DNA of 64,000 nt. It comes from Viridibacterium sediminicola. GTDB lineage: Bacteria > Pseudomonadota > Gammaproteobacteria > Burkholderiales > Rhodocyclaceae. Under the pieces are notes generated by a model that searched no databases, was not told where the DNA came from, and saw only the letters and a list, made by a program, of their open reading frames with translations. The stretch lies in assembly GCF_039631295.1 (NCBI RefSeq), contig NZ_JBDIVE010000002.1, positions 629,266-693,265 on the forward strand, given 5' to 3'. Below, one piece after another: positions 26,483-35,737 of the stretch; position 1 is the first letter of the stretch; each line of letters starts with the position of its first letter. Both the position numbers and the translations under genes were made by a program.

Positions 26483-28134
26483 TGCAGACTCTCTCCGATC
26501 AAGCTGTGTGCCCGCGCCAGCGCGGCCGGGCGGTCGGTCACGATATTGGCCTCGCCCAGACTGTGCAGCAAACCCGAGCGCTGCACCAGCGACGCCGGCT
26601 GGCGGCCCAGGCTGCACAGCAGCAGATGTCCGCCTTGCCGCACCTGGGCGCGCCACAGGCCGTGCAGCCAGTCGATGCCCGAGGTATCAGCATTGATCAG
26701 CTCGCGCATGTCGAGAATCAGCACCCGCGTCTGCGCTGGCCGTTCCTCGATCTGTGCATCGAGCTTGGCTATCGAACCGAAGAACAAGGAGCCCTGCAAG
26801 GCATACAGGCTGACGCCCGCGGCCAGCTCAGTATCAGTCACTTGCTCGACCGAGGTCAGCGCCTGCATGCGGTAGATGAAGAACAGGCTGGCCAGGACCA
26901 TGCCGATCTCGACGGCGATGGTCAGGTCAAACAACACAGTCAGCACGAAGGTGCTGAGCAGGATGATGCGGTAGTTCCACGAGAAGTGGCGCAGGCGGCG
27001 GAACTCGTGCCAGTCGCCCATGCGCCAGGCGGTGATCAGCACGATGGCCGCCAGCACGCTGATCGGCACATAAGCGGCCAGCGGCGCGGCGGCCAGCACC
27101 ACCACCAGCAAGGTCGCGCAATGCACCAGGCCGGCCAGCGGCGTGCGGCCGCCGGCGCGCACATTGGTCGCCGTACGCGCAATCGCGCCAGTGGCCGGAA
27201 TACCACCGAAAAACGGCGAAGCCATATTGGCGATGCCCTGCGCCAGCAATTCCTGATTCGGGTCGTGGCGATCATCGATCTGTGCATCGGCCACGCGCGC
27301 CGACAGCAGGGATTCGATCGCGCCGAGCAAGGCGATGGTGATCGCTGGCGGCAGCAGGCGGCCAAGACTCTCCAGCGAGGGCAGCGGAAAGCTGAAACCC
27401 GGCAACTCCTGCGGAATGCCATTGAAACGGCTGCCGAGGGTCTCGACCGGCAAGCTGAACAGCACACTGACCAGGGTGCCCAAGAGCAGCGCCGCCATCT
27501 GCGCCGGGATCACGCCCAGGCGCGGCCAGCGCTCGGCCAGCTTGCCCCAGACCAGCACCAGCGCCACGCAGCCGACACCGAGAGCCGTCGTCGGCCAATC
27601 AACGCTGTGCGCGTTTTCGCTAAGGATGCGCAGGCGCGCGAAGAACTCGGCGGGCAGCTTGTCGACGTCCAGCCCGAAAAAGTCGCGCAGCTGGGAGAAG
27701 GCGATCACCACCGCAATGCCGTTGGTGAAGCCGATGACCACCGACACCGGAATCAGCCGGATCAGGCTGCCCATGCCGGTCAGCCCCATCACCAGCAACA
27801 GCACGCCAGCCATGAAAGTGGCGGCCAGCATGTTGTGGAAGCCATACACGACGATGATGCTGTAGAGAATCGGGATGAAGGCGCCGGTCGGCCCGCCGAT
27901 CTGCACGCGCGAGCCACCGAAGGCCGAAATGCAGGCGCCAGCGATGATCGCCGTCCACAACCCCGAGGACGGGCTGGCGCCGCTGGCAATCGCGAAGGCC
28001 ATCGCCAGCGGAATGGCCAGCACGCCGACGGTGAGCCCGGCCGAGGCGTCGGCGAGCAGTTGCTGCCGGTTATAGCCCGGCAGGGTCTCCAGCAATTTGG
28101 GGCGGAAGGATTTGAATCTGAATCTGATAGCCAC
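26479..28134 (-). CDS. SulP family anion transporter with STAS domain
   Basis: This 551-residue inner-membrane protein should move sulfate, bicarbonate or another anion. About ten to twelve membrane segments precede a cytoplasmic STAS domain (residues about 430-540, with RVLILDMRELINADTSGIDW). Family motifs include LAIPLAMAFAIASGASPSSG and FFGGIPATGAIARTATNVRA near residue 290. GTG at 28134 is chosen because GGGAG lies five bases upstream and the conserved region begins there; the longer frame starts in unrelated sequence. The substrate is not evident, and pairing with acylphosphatase does not settle it. Confidence 0.9.
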   Translation of the reverse strand: MAIRFRFKSFRPKLLETLPGYNRQQLLADASAGLTVGVLAIPLAMAFAIASGASPSSGLWTAIIAGACISAFGGSRVQIGGPTGAFIPILYSIIVVYGFHNMLAATFMAGVLLLVMGLTGMGSLIRLIPVSVVIGFTNGIAVVIAFSQLRDFFGLDVDKLPAEFFARLRILSENAHSVDWPTTALGVGCVALVLVWGKLAERWPRLGVIPAQMAALLLGTLVSVLFSLPVETLGSRFNGIPQELPGFSFPLPSLESLGRLLPPAITIALLGAIESLLSARVADAQIDDRHDPNQELLAQGIANMASPFFGGIPATGAIARTATNVRAGGRTPLAGLVHCATLLVVVLAAAPLAAYVPISVLAAIVLITAWRMGDWHEFRRLRHFSWNYRIILLSTFVLTVLFDLTIAVEIGMVLASLFFIYRMQALTSVEQVTDTELAAGVSLYALQGSLFFGSIAKLDAQIEERPAQTRVLILDMRELINADTSGIDWLHGLWRAQVRQGGHLLLCSLGRQPASLVQRSGLLHSLGEANIVTDRPAALARAHSLIGESLQ

Positions 28135-28274
28135 GTGAACTCCCGACAAGACTTGGACAAGACAAGGCAATGGACTTGCCCGTCTCATCCGGTGCGTGTT
28201 GGTGCATCACAATCCAGCGGCGGCGTGCGCTCAGTGGCATACGACTCCAGAATCGATTCGGCGTGGCGATCCGC

Positions 28275-30356
28275 CTATTTGACGCGCATTCCGGGCTGAG
28301 CGCCAGCGTCCGGCGACAAGATAAACAAACCCGGCACCTCGCCCGACTCGTCGGAAGCGGCCAGCACCATGCCTTCGCTCAAGCCGAACTTCATCTTGCG
28401 CGGCGCCAGATTGGCCACCATCACCGTCAGGCGACCGACCAGCAGCGCCGGATCGTAGGCCGACTTGATGCCAGCAAAGACCTGGCGCGGACGTTCCTCA
28501 CCGATATCGAGCTGCAGCTTGATCAGCTTGGCCGCGCCCTCGACGTGTTCGGCGGCGACGATCTTGGCGATGCGCAGATCGACCTTGCCGAAGTCGTCAA
28601 TATTGATCAGCGGCGAAGCCGCGTCCTGCTCGCTGCTTGCCGCAGCAGGGCTGGGCGCCGCCGGCTTGGCTTCGGCTTTCGCTGCCGGAGCAGCCGCCGG
28701 CGCCTCGGCGACCGGGGCGTCAAACAGCTGATCCATCAGCTTGGGATCGACGCGTGTCATCAGGTGCTCGTAGGTGTTGATCGCGGTGAGCGGCGATTCG
28801 TCATCCCAGCGCTCGAAGCTGCAGTTGAGGAACTTGCCGACGCGCAACGCGGTGGCTGGCATGATCGGCGCGAGCATGGTGGTGAGCAGGCGGAAGGCAT
28901 TGAGCGCCACCGTGCACACCTGGTGCAGCTCGGCCTCCTTGCCCTCCTGCTTGGCCAGTTCCCAGGGCGCGTGGGCATTGACGTATTCATTGGTGCGATC
29001 AGCCAGCGCCATGATCTCGCGGATCGCCTTGGAGAACTCGCGTTCGTCCAGCGCCACGCGCACATTGGCCTTGGCTTCGCGCAATGCAGCCAGCAGCGCT
29101 TCGCCTTCCGCCGGCAGGCTCGCCGAGAGCTGGCCGCCGAAGCGCTTGGTGATGAAGCCGGCGCAGCGGCTGGCGATATTGACGTACTTGCCGACCAGGT
29201 CGGAATTGATGCGCGCGACGAAATCCTCGGGGTTGAAGTCGAGGTCTTCGACATTGGCATTGAGCTTGGCGGCGATGTAGTAGCGCAGCCATTCCGGATT
29301 CATGCCGATCTCCAGATAGCGCAGCGGGCTGATGCCGGTGCCGCGCGACTTGCTCATCTTCTCGCCCGAGACAGTGAGGAAGCCGTGCACGAAGATATTG
29401 TTCGGCACACGGTAGGGCGTGCCGGCGAAATGCAGCATGGCCGGCCAGAACAGGCAGTGGAAGTAGACGATGTCCTTGCCAATGAAGTGGATCTGCTCGG
29501 TCGCCGGGTCAGCCATGAAGGCGTCGAAATCCACGCCCTTCTTGCTGAAGTAGTTCTTCAGGCTGGCGAGGTAACCGACCGGCGCATCGAGCCAGACGTA
29601 GAAATACTTGCCCGGCGCGTCGGGAATCGGGATGCCGAAATACGGCTCGTCACGCGAGATGTCCCAGTCGGCCAGGCCGCCTTCGCCATCCAGCCACTCG
29701 CGCGCCTTGTTGGCGATCTGCGGCTGCAGGCGGCCGTCCTGCGTCCAGCCGCGCAGGAAGTCGACACAGCGCGGGTCCGACAACTTGAAGAAGAAATGCT
29801 CGGACTCGCGGATCACCGGCGTCGCGCCAGTCAGCGCCGAGACCGGATTCTTCAGCTCGGTCGGCGCATAAACCGCGCCGCAGACTTCACAGTTGTCGCC
29901 GTTCTGGTCCTTGGCGCCGCACTTGGGGCACTCGCCCTTGATGTAGCGGTCGGGCAGGAACATCGATTTGACCGGATCGAAGAACTGCTCGATCACCTTG
30001 CGATCAATGAAGCCGGCATCGCGCAGACGGCGGTAGATGTCTTGCGAGAGCTCGACATTCTCGGCCGAGTCGGTCGAATGCCAGTTATCGAAGCTGATAT
30101 GGAAACCATTGAGGTACTGCGGCCGTCCGGCGGCAATGCCGGCCACCAGCTGCTGCGGCGTGATGCCCTCGGCCTCGGCCTTGAGCATGATCGGCGCACC
30201 ATGCGCATCGTCGGCGCAGACAAACTCCACCTCGTGCCCCGCCATGCGCTGCAGGCGTACCCAGATATCGGCCTGGGTATATTCCATGATGTGGCCGATG
30301 TGAAACGCGGCGTTGGCATAGGGCAGTGCGGTTGTGACGAAGAGCTTGCGTGACAT
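28275..30356 (-). CDS. metG: Methionyl-tRNA synthetase
   Basis: This 693-residue enzyme charges tRNA-Met. It has HIGH (residues 19-22) within ANAAFHIGHIMEY and KMSKS near residue 332. The zinc knuckle is CPKCGAKDQNGDNCEVCGA (near 145-165), and an anticodon domain follows. After an Ala/Pro-rich linker (near 550-580) comes the dimerising tRNA-binding domain (IDDFGKVDLRIAKIVAAEHV). ATG 30356 begins the canonical MSRKLFVTTALPYANA; the frame upstream is not conserved. The gene faces away from the TRAP operon. Confidence 0.97.
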   Translation of the reverse strand: MSRKLFVTTALPYANAAFHIGHIMEYTQADIWVRLQRMAGHEVEFVCADDAHGAPIMLKAEAEGITPQQLVAGIAAGRPQYLNGFHISFDNWHSTDSAENVELSQDIYRRLRDAGFIDRKVIEQFFDPVKSMFLPDRYIKGECPKCGAKDQNGDNCEVCGAVYAPTELKNPVSALTGATPVIRESEHFFFKLSDPRCVDFLRGWTQDGRLQPQIANKAREWLDGEGGLADWDISRDEPYFGIPIPDAPGKYFYVWLDAPVGYLASLKNYFSKKGVDFDAFMADPATEQIHFIGKDIVYFHCLFWPAMLHFAGTPYRVPNNIFVHGFLTVSGEKMSKSRGTGISPLRYLEIGMNPEWLRYYIAAKLNANVEDLDFNPEDFVARINSDLVGKYVNIASRCAGFITKRFGGQLSASLPAEGEALLAALREAKANVRVALDEREFSKAIREIMALADRTNEYVNAHAPWELAKQEGKEAELHQVCTVALNAFRLLTTMLAPIMPATALRVGKFLNCSFERWDDESPLTAINTYEHLMTRVDPKLMDQLFDAPVAEAPAAAPAAKAEAKPAAPSPAAASSEQDAASPLINIDDFGKVDLRIAKIVAAEHVEGAAKLIKLQLDIGEERPRQVFAGIKSAYDPALLVGRLTVMVANLAPRKMKFGLSEGMVLAASDESGEVPGLFILSPDAGAQPGMRVK

Positions 30357-30472
30357 GAGCGGAGATTCCGGAACGGCAAAAGTTCGCCATTTTAACGCAG
30401 CACGCCAGCACCCGCCCGCCGACGCGCATAAACAGCTGCAGCGCAGCACACAGGCAGCAGGGTATTTCCCCC

Positions 30473-30532
30473 TTGACCCCTGTCAAACAAACTGTCAGCT
30501 TCCACACCTCAAAGGTATCAGCACCTATAAAT
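30473..30532 (+). promoter_or_regulatory. Candidate promoter/operator region of the TRAP operon
   Basis: Two short inverted repeats lie here: TTGAC-CCCT-GTCAA at 30473-30486 and AGGT-ATCAGC-ACCT at 30513-30526. The second runs into a -10-like TATAAAT at 30526-30532, about 50 bases before the TTG start. They could bind a regulator and RNA polymerase. No matching -35 is obvious, so the assignment is tentative. Confidence 0.4.
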
Positions 30533-30583
30533 TCCACCGCGCATTGACGCACAGGCCATGCAAGCCTGATTAGAGGAGGCGTT

Positions 30584-31555
30584 TTGAGGCAATTTTTTGT
30601 CCTGTTGCTGATGTGTTTGACGCCTCTGGCGCATGCCCAGCTTGAACTCAAGCTGAGCCACTTCGGTTCGGACGAGCATCCGGCCAATATCGCCGCCAAG
30701 CAGCTGGCCGCGCGCGTGGCACAACGTAGCGGCGGCAAGGTTCTGGTCCGCATCTATCCCAACAACCAGCTCGGCAATCCGCCCGAGGTGCTGGAGCAAG
30801 TGATGCTCGGCGCCGTCGACATGAGCCTCTCCGGCCATGATCAACTGGGCAAGTACGTGCCCAAGTTCGATGCCATCAGCACGCCTTTCGCATTCAAGGA
30901 TTACGCCGCGGCCGACAAGCTGATCGATGGTGACTTCCGCAAATGGGTCGAGAAAGATCTGGAAGCCAAGGGCATGGTTTATCTCTCGGCCTGGGAATGG
31001 GGCTTTCGCCAGCTGACCAATTCGCGCCGCCCCATCCTCAAGCCGGAAGACGCACGCGGCCTGAAGATCCGCACGCCGCCAGCCTTCGCGTATCAGGCCT
31101 TTGTCGAGGCCATTGGCGCCACGGTGCAGACCATCCAGTTCCCGGAACTGGTGATGGCGATGAAAACCGGCGTGGTCGACGGCCAGGAAAATCCGGTCTC
31201 GGTGATCTACAACCTGCGCCTGAACGAGTCGCAGAAATACATGTCGCTGCTCAACTACACCTATAGTTCGATGACCCACGTGATCTCGCGCCAGGCCTGG
31301 GACAAACTCAGCGCCGAGCAGAAAACCATCTTGCGCGAGGAGTCGGCCGCCGCCGGCAAGCTGATGCGCAAGCTGGTGCGCGAGGAGGAGACGCGCCAGA
31401 TCGCCGATCTGCGCAGCCTCGGCATGCGTATCGACCAGCCGGACACGGCGCCTTTTCGCGCCGTCATGAAGCCCGCTTACGACAAGATGCGAATCAAGAT
31501 CGGCACCCGGAACTTCGAGGAATTCATGGATTTACTCAAACGTAACGGCGACTGA
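30584..31555 (+). CDS. TRAP transporter substrate-binding protein, DctP type
   Basis: This 323-residue periplasmic protein binds an organic acid for the TRAP permease encoded downstream. The signal peptide is QFFVLLLMCLTPLAHAQ. The DctP core includes LGAVDMSLSGHDQLGKYVPK, LKIRTPPAFAYQAFVEAIGA with the substrate-carboxylate arginine, and VVDGQENPVSVIYNL. The start is TTG at 30584, decided by a strong AGAGGAGG ribosome binding site four bases upstream; no ATG is available. The gene is separated from the permease genes by a 273-bp palindromic element. Confidence 0.93.
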   Translation: MRQFFVLLLMCLTPLAHAQLELKLSHFGSDEHPANIAAKQLAARVAQRSGGKVLVRIYPNNQLGNPPEVLEQVMLGAVDMSLSGHDQLGKYVPKFDAISTPFAFKDYAAADKLIDGDFRKWVEKDLEAKGMVYLSAWEWGFRQLTNSRRPILKPEDARGLKIRTPPAFAYQAFVEAIGATVQTIQFPELVMAMKTGVVDGQENPVSVIYNLRLNESQKYMSLLNYTYSSMTHVISRQAWDKLSAEQKTILREESAAAGKLMRKLVREEETRQIADLRSLGMRIDQPDTAPFRAVMKPAYDKMRIKIGTRNFEEFMDLLKRNGD

Positions 31556-31649
31556 CGCGCCGGGCGCCTGCCAGCGCCACGCAGATCCGCAATGGCATAA
31601 TCCGCACGCGCAGACCCAGCATCACTGCCTGCGGCAGCTTAATGGCTCA
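31556..31649. other. Intergenic segment after the TRAP binding-protein gene
   Basis: This 94-base stretch holds no gene that I can support. It is the first part of a 389-base gap (31556-31944) between the binding-protein and large-permease genes; most of the rest of that gap is the palindromic element at 31650-31922. No convincing terminator or promoter was seen in this part. Confidence 0.5.
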
Positions 31650-31922
31650 CTAGGGCGTGTTCACATTCACGCGACGGTTGCGCGGGTACTGAATTCGGCA
31701 CAGAACAAGGCGCAGCGACGCTGTCAGGGTGGTCCCCTGGCAAGGAGCTGCAACGCAGTGCTGTGTCGAATTCAGTGCCCGCCCGGAGGGTTGAAGTGCA
31801 GGGCTCGCCATACTGCGTTGCGCTCCTTGTGCAGGGGACCCACCCTGCACTGTGTCGCACGCCTTGTCTGGCAAGCCCTGCACTTCAACGCAATCCGCCG
31901 GGTGAATGTGAACACGCCCTAG
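31650..31922. mobile_element. MITE-like nested palindromic element, 273 bp
   Basis: The element starts CTAGGGCGTGTTCACATTCA and ends with its reverse complement (33-34 base imperfect terminal inverted repeats; CTAG at both edges). Inside are two further inverted pairs. A roughly 55-base imperfect pair lies at about 31706-31759 and 31811-31868 (CAGGGTGGTCCCCTG versus CAGGGGACCCACCCTG). A perfect 15-base pair lies at 31791-31805 and 31874-31888 (TTGAAGTGCAGGGCT). There is no coding capacity. It sits 22 bases before the large permease start codon. Confidence 0.85.
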
Positions 31923-31944
31923 AATCTTAAAAACAAAGGCCGAC

Positions 31945-33231
31945 ATGCTTACTTTCGCTCTCTTTGCTGCGCTGCTGATTCTCCTGGTGCTCGATGTGCC
32001 GATTGCGGTCGCCATCGGCCTGACCGCCGTCGGCGTGTTCCTGCTCGAAGACAAGGCCAGCCTGCTGGTGATGCTGCCGCAGCGCATGTACTCGGGCACC
32101 ACCGGCTTCACCCTGATCGCCATTCCCTATTTCGTGCTGGCCGGCAATCTGATGAACAACAGCGGCATCACGCGCCGCATCTTCCGCTTCGCCAAGGCCC
32201 TGGTTGGCCACATCGCGGGGGGGCTTGGCCAGGTCAGCGTCCTGTCCTCGATGATCTTCTCCGGCATGTCCGGCTCGGCCGTGGCCGATGCGGTCGGCAT
32301 GGGTCAGGTCCAGTACAAGTCGATGGCCGACGACGGTTACCCGAAGCCGCTCTCGGCGGCTATCGTCGCCTCGGCCAACTGCATCGGGCCGGTGATCCCG
32401 CCCTCGATTCCCTTCGTCCTCTACAGCGCAGTCACCTCGGTCTCGCTGTCGCGCCTGTTTCTCGCTGGCTTCATCCCCGGCCTGCTGATGGGCCTGACCA
32501 TGATGCTGGCCATTGCCCTGGTCGCCCGCTTCCGCCGCCTGCCCAGCTCGGAGCGGGCCAGCGTCGAGGAACTGGTCGAGAGCACGCGCGGCGCCCTGCT
32601 GCCGCTGCTTGCCCCGCTGATCATCATCGGCGGCATTCTGTCCGGCCTGTTCACGCCCACCGAGGCGGCGGTGCTGGTGACGCTCTACAGCCTGATCCTC
32701 GGCTTTGCCTACGGCGATCTGCGCCTGGCGCAACTGCCCGACATCATCTTCGACTCGATCAAGCAATCCGCTGGACTGCTGTTCATCATGGCAGCGGCCA
32801 ACTTTTTCGGCTGGCTGCTGATCCACCAGCGCATCCCGGACCTGCTGATCCACTCGGCGATCAGCAGTGGCGCCTCACCCGCCAGCGTGCTGTCGATGAT
32901 CGTCGGCATCGTGGTGATTCTCGGTTGCTTTCTCGAAGGCAACGCCATCTTCCTGATTACCCTGCCAATCTTCATCCCGATTGCGCACTTGTTCGGCATC
33001 GATCTGATCAATCTGGGTGTCGTCATGACCTTGCTGGTCATGATCGGCAACATCACCCCTCCCGTCGGCATGTGCCTGTTTGCCGTCGACAGCTATTCAC
33101 GTACCGGGGTCTGGCTGCTGGCGCGCGAATGCCTGCCGTTCGCGCTGGGCATCCTCGCCGTTACCTTGTTGATTGCCTTCGTGCCGCAGATCTCGCTGTT
33201 CCTGCCCGATCTGTTCATGCCCCTCAAATGA
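31945..33231 (+). CDS. TRAP transporter large permease, DctM type
   Basis: This 428-residue inner-membrane protein is the sodium-coupled transport subunit. It shows twelve or so hydrophobic segments and family motifs such as YSGTTGFTLIAIPYFVLAGN, IFSGMSGSAVADAVGMG and NCIGPVIPPSIPFVLY near residue 145, then GNITPPVGMCLFAVDS near 370. Length is typical. Its 5' flank is occupied by the palindromic element, leaving only 22 bases and a weak ribosome binding site. Its stop overlaps the small-permease start as ATGA. Confidence 0.95.
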   Translation: MLTFALFAALLILLVLDVPIAVAIGLTAVGVFLLEDKASLLVMLPQRMYSGTTGFTLIAIPYFVLAGNLMNNSGITRRIFRFAKALVGHIAGGLGQVSVLSSMIFSGMSGSAVADAVGMGQVQYKSMADDGYPKPLSAAIVASANCIGPVIPPSIPFVLYSAVTSVSLSRLFLAGFIPGLLMGLTMMLAIALVARFRRLPSSERASVEELVESTRGALLPLLAPLIIIGGILSGLFTPTEAAVLVTLYSLILGFAYGDLRLAQLPDIIFDSIKQSAGLLFIMAAANFFGWLLIHQRIPDLLIHSAISSGASPASVLSMIVGIVVILGCFLEGNAIFLITLPIFIPIAHLFGIDLINLGVVMTLLVMIGNITPPVGMCLFAVDSYSRTGVWLLARECLPFALGILAVTLLIAFVPQISLFLPDLFMPLK

Positions 33232-33764
33232 GCTTGCCGCACACCATGAAAACACTGAGCACGCTGTCGCGCCGATTTGATGCCTGCGTCACCCTGATCC
33301 TCAAATGGGCCTGCATCCTGCTCTTCGTCGCGCTGAGTCTGGTGCTCAGCGGCAATATCCTGCAGCGGATACTGCCCTTCCTCTCCATGCAGTGGTTCGA
33401 CGAGGTCGTCGAGCTGATGTTCGCGGCCCTGGTCTTTTACGGCGCGGCCGCGCTGTGGGTCACGCATGGCCACTTCAGCGTCGGCGACTGGATCTCGCAG
33501 CGCATTCACAACACACGCGCACGCCATGCTTATCGACTGCTGGTCGAAGTGCTGTCGCTGTGCTTCATGCTGGTGTTCCTCTTCAACGCTTACGATATCG
33601 TCATCCGCGCTCAGGAAATCACCAACAACCTGATGCTGCCCAAGTCCATGCTCTACGCTTGCATGCCGATTGCCGCCGCCATCATGTCGCTCTACAGCCT
33701 GCGCAACGTCTGCGTTGAGCTGGCCTTGCTGCTCAATCCGCGCTGGGCCGACGACATGGTGTGA
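33228..33764 (+). CDS. TRAP transporter small permease, DctQ type
   Basis: This 178-residue protein has four predicted membrane helices (LILKWACILLFVALSLVLSG; VVELMFAALVFYGAAALWV; LLVEVLSLCFMLVFLFNAYD; LYACMPIAAAIMSLYSL) and the family core WVTHGHFSVGDW near residue 80. ATG 33228 overlaps the DctM stop by ATGA; a second ATG at 33246 is also possible. Gene order here is P-M-Q; P-Q-M is more common. Confidence 0.88.
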   Translation: MSLPHTMKTLSTLSRRFDACVTLILKWACILLFVALSLVLSGNILQRILPFLSMQWFDEVVELMFAALVFYGAAALWVTHGHFSVGDWISQRIHNTRARHAYRLLVEVLSLCFMLVFLFNAYDIVIRAQEITNNLMLPKSMLYACMPIAAAIMSLYSLRNVCVELALLLNPRWADDMV

Positions 33765-33880
33765 GCAGGCGGTACCAGGGCTGCTCGATGCCCGCCGGCC
33801 CGCCCCACCTGCCCGAACATCTGTCTGGCGGCCGCTGCGATATCCATGCAATATCGCGAAAAACACTCTGACAGAGATCA

Positions 33881-35662
33881 ATGGCCCCGTCTGCCACCCC
33901 TACAGCCAGCCTCAGCGCGGCAGAATGCCGCGTCCGCAAGGAGCAAATCGAACTGCTGTTTTCGCATGGCACCTCGGTGCTGCTGGGCAACCTGCTCGCC
34001 GTGTTCGCCTGCGCTTTCATGCTGTGGGACAACTTCGTGCCGCAGCAACTGATCTTCTGGCTGCTGTTCATGGCGCTGTGGACAGGCTTACGCATGCTGA
34101 TGGTGCGTGCGCACAACGGGCGCTTCCACGAACGCCTCAGCGTCAATACCTGGGGCTGGCTATTCATCTGTGGAGCCGGCGTCTCAGGGCTATGCTGGGG
34201 CGTCCTGCCCTGGCTGCTGCACGCGCCGGAACCGCTGTCCCTGGCGGCCATCGGCGTCGTCCTTGCCGGCCTCACCGGCGCGGCCGCGCCAGCGCTGGGC
34301 ACCTTGTTCATCACCTATGTGCTCTACACATCGCTGGTGCTGCTGCCCTTCGCCCTGTTCTGCCTGGCCCAAGCCAACGAACTGTCCTTCGACATGGGCG
34401 TCGTCGCCCTTGGCTACTTCCTGTGCACGCTCTTATTCGCCAGCGTCAACAACCGCTTTACCCTGGCCAGTATTCGTCTGCGCTTTGAAAACCTCGAACT
34501 GCTGCGCCAGCTGCAGGTACAGACCGAGGTGGCCGAGCATGCGCGGCAATGCGCCGAGACGGCCAGTACCAGCAAGACGCGCTTTCTCGCCGCCGCCAGT
34601 CACGACATGCGCCAGCCGCTGCAATCGATCACCTTGCTGGCCGATGCCTTGCAGACCGAAGCGCTCAACGACAAAGCCCAGCGCCTGCTCTCGAGCATGC
34701 GCGAAGCGAGCGCCAGCATGGGCGAGCTGATGGATGAGCTGATGGACTACTCGCGCATCGACGCCGGCTCGATGCAGGCCGAGTTCCGGCCCTTCGATCT
34801 GGCCCAGGTGCTGGTGCGCATCGAAGCCGAATTCGCGCCGCTGGCGCGCACCCTGGGGCTGCGCCTGAGCGTGCGCACACGGCATCTACGGGTGCTCAGC
34901 GATGCGCGCATGATCGAGCGTATCCTGCGCAACCTCGTCTCCAATGCGCTCAAATACACGCATCGCGGTGGCGTCATCGTCGCCTGCCGTGTCCGCCGCA
35001 AGGTGGTGCGACTGGAGGTCTGGGATTCCGGCGTCGGCATCCCGCAGGACAAGCAGGGTGACGTGTTCCGCGAGTTCTACCAGCTCGACAATCCGGAACG
35101 CGACCGCCGCAAGGGCATCGGCCTCGGTCTGGCGATTGTCGACGGCCTCACCCGCCTGCTCGGCCAGCGCCTGCAACTGCGCTCCATCGAAGGGCGCGGT
35201 TCGGTGTTCGCCATCGAGCTGCCGCTCGATACCAGCGAAGTCGCGCGCGAGCTGCATCCGCTGCGTGCTGCGCCGCTGCCGCACAATCTGAGCAGTGTGC
35301 TGGTGATCGACAACGAGCCGGTGATCCAGCAGGCGATGGCCGCCCTGCTCGCCGCCTGGGGTTGCCAGGTGACGGCGGTCGAATCGCTGAGCGACGCGCT
35401 GCTGCAGCTTAAATCAGCGCCGGACGCCATCCTCGCCGACTATCGCCTGCTCGAAGGCGAAACCGGCATCGATGCCATCGAAGGCGTGCGCCGCCATTTT
35501 GGTCGCCAGATTCCTGCCGCCGTGATTACCGGCGACACCGATCCGCACCGCCTGGCCGAAGCACGCGCCAGCGGCTTCCCCTTGCTGCAGAAGCCAACGC
35601 CCAGCGCACATCTGCGTGAAGTGCTGTCGGCCCTGCTCAGCCAGCCACCGCTGAACGCCTGA
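33881..35662 (+). CDS. Hybrid sensor histidine kinase with C-terminal receiver
   Basis: This 593-residue protein has about six membrane helices in residues 25-185. The phospho-accepting histidine follows in AAASHDMRQPLQSI (His241), then a HATPase domain with NLVSNALKYT (about 350) and GIGLGLAIV (about 410). The C-terminal receiver begins VLVIDNEPVIQQ with its phospho-acceptor Asp520 in ILADYRL. It lies 116 bases after the TRAP operon on the same strand and may respond to or control the transported acid. No DNA-binding partner is encoded beside it, so its output route is unclear. Confidence 0.9.
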   Translation: MAPSATPTASLSAAECRVRKEQIELLFSHGTSVLLGNLLAVFACAFMLWDNFVPQQLIFWLLFMALWTGLRMLMVRAHNGRFHERLSVNTWGWLFICGAGVSGLCWGVLPWLLHAPEPLSLAAIGVVLAGLTGAAAPALGTLFITYVLYTSLVLLPFALFCLAQANELSFDMGVVALGYFLCTLLFASVNNRFTLASIRLRFENLELLRQLQVQTEVAEHARQCAETASTSKTRFLAAASHDMRQPLQSITLLADALQTEALNDKAQRLLSSMREASASMGELMDELMDYSRIDAGSMQAEFRPFDLAQVLVRIEAEFAPLARTLGLRLSVRTRHLRVLSDARMIERILRNLVSNALKYTHRGGVIVACRVRRKVVRLEVWDSGVGIPQDKQGDVFREFYQLDNPERDRRKGIGLGLAIVDGLTRLLGQRLQLRSIEGRGSVFAIELPLDTSEVARELHPLRAAPLPHNLSSVLVIDNEPVIQQAMAALLAAWGCQVTAVESLSDALLQLKSAPDAILADYRLLEGETGIDAIEGVRRHFGRQIPAAVITGDTDPHRLAEARASGFPLLQKPTPSAHLREVLSALLSQPPLNA

Positions 35663-35737
35663 GCCGCTCTGCGCCGCACAACGCGGCGGACGGGCGTGCT
35701 AAGCTTGACTGAAACAATCAAGTATTCAGGCCCTGTC

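Noticed and set aside
28170..30353. 727-residue open frame antisense to metG
   Set aside because: It is the complement of metG, which has HIGH, KMSKS and zinc motifs on the minus strand.
31650..31922. Degraded insertion sequence with transposase remnant
   Set aside because: No frame in the element resembles a transposase; it is better described as a non-coding palindromic element.
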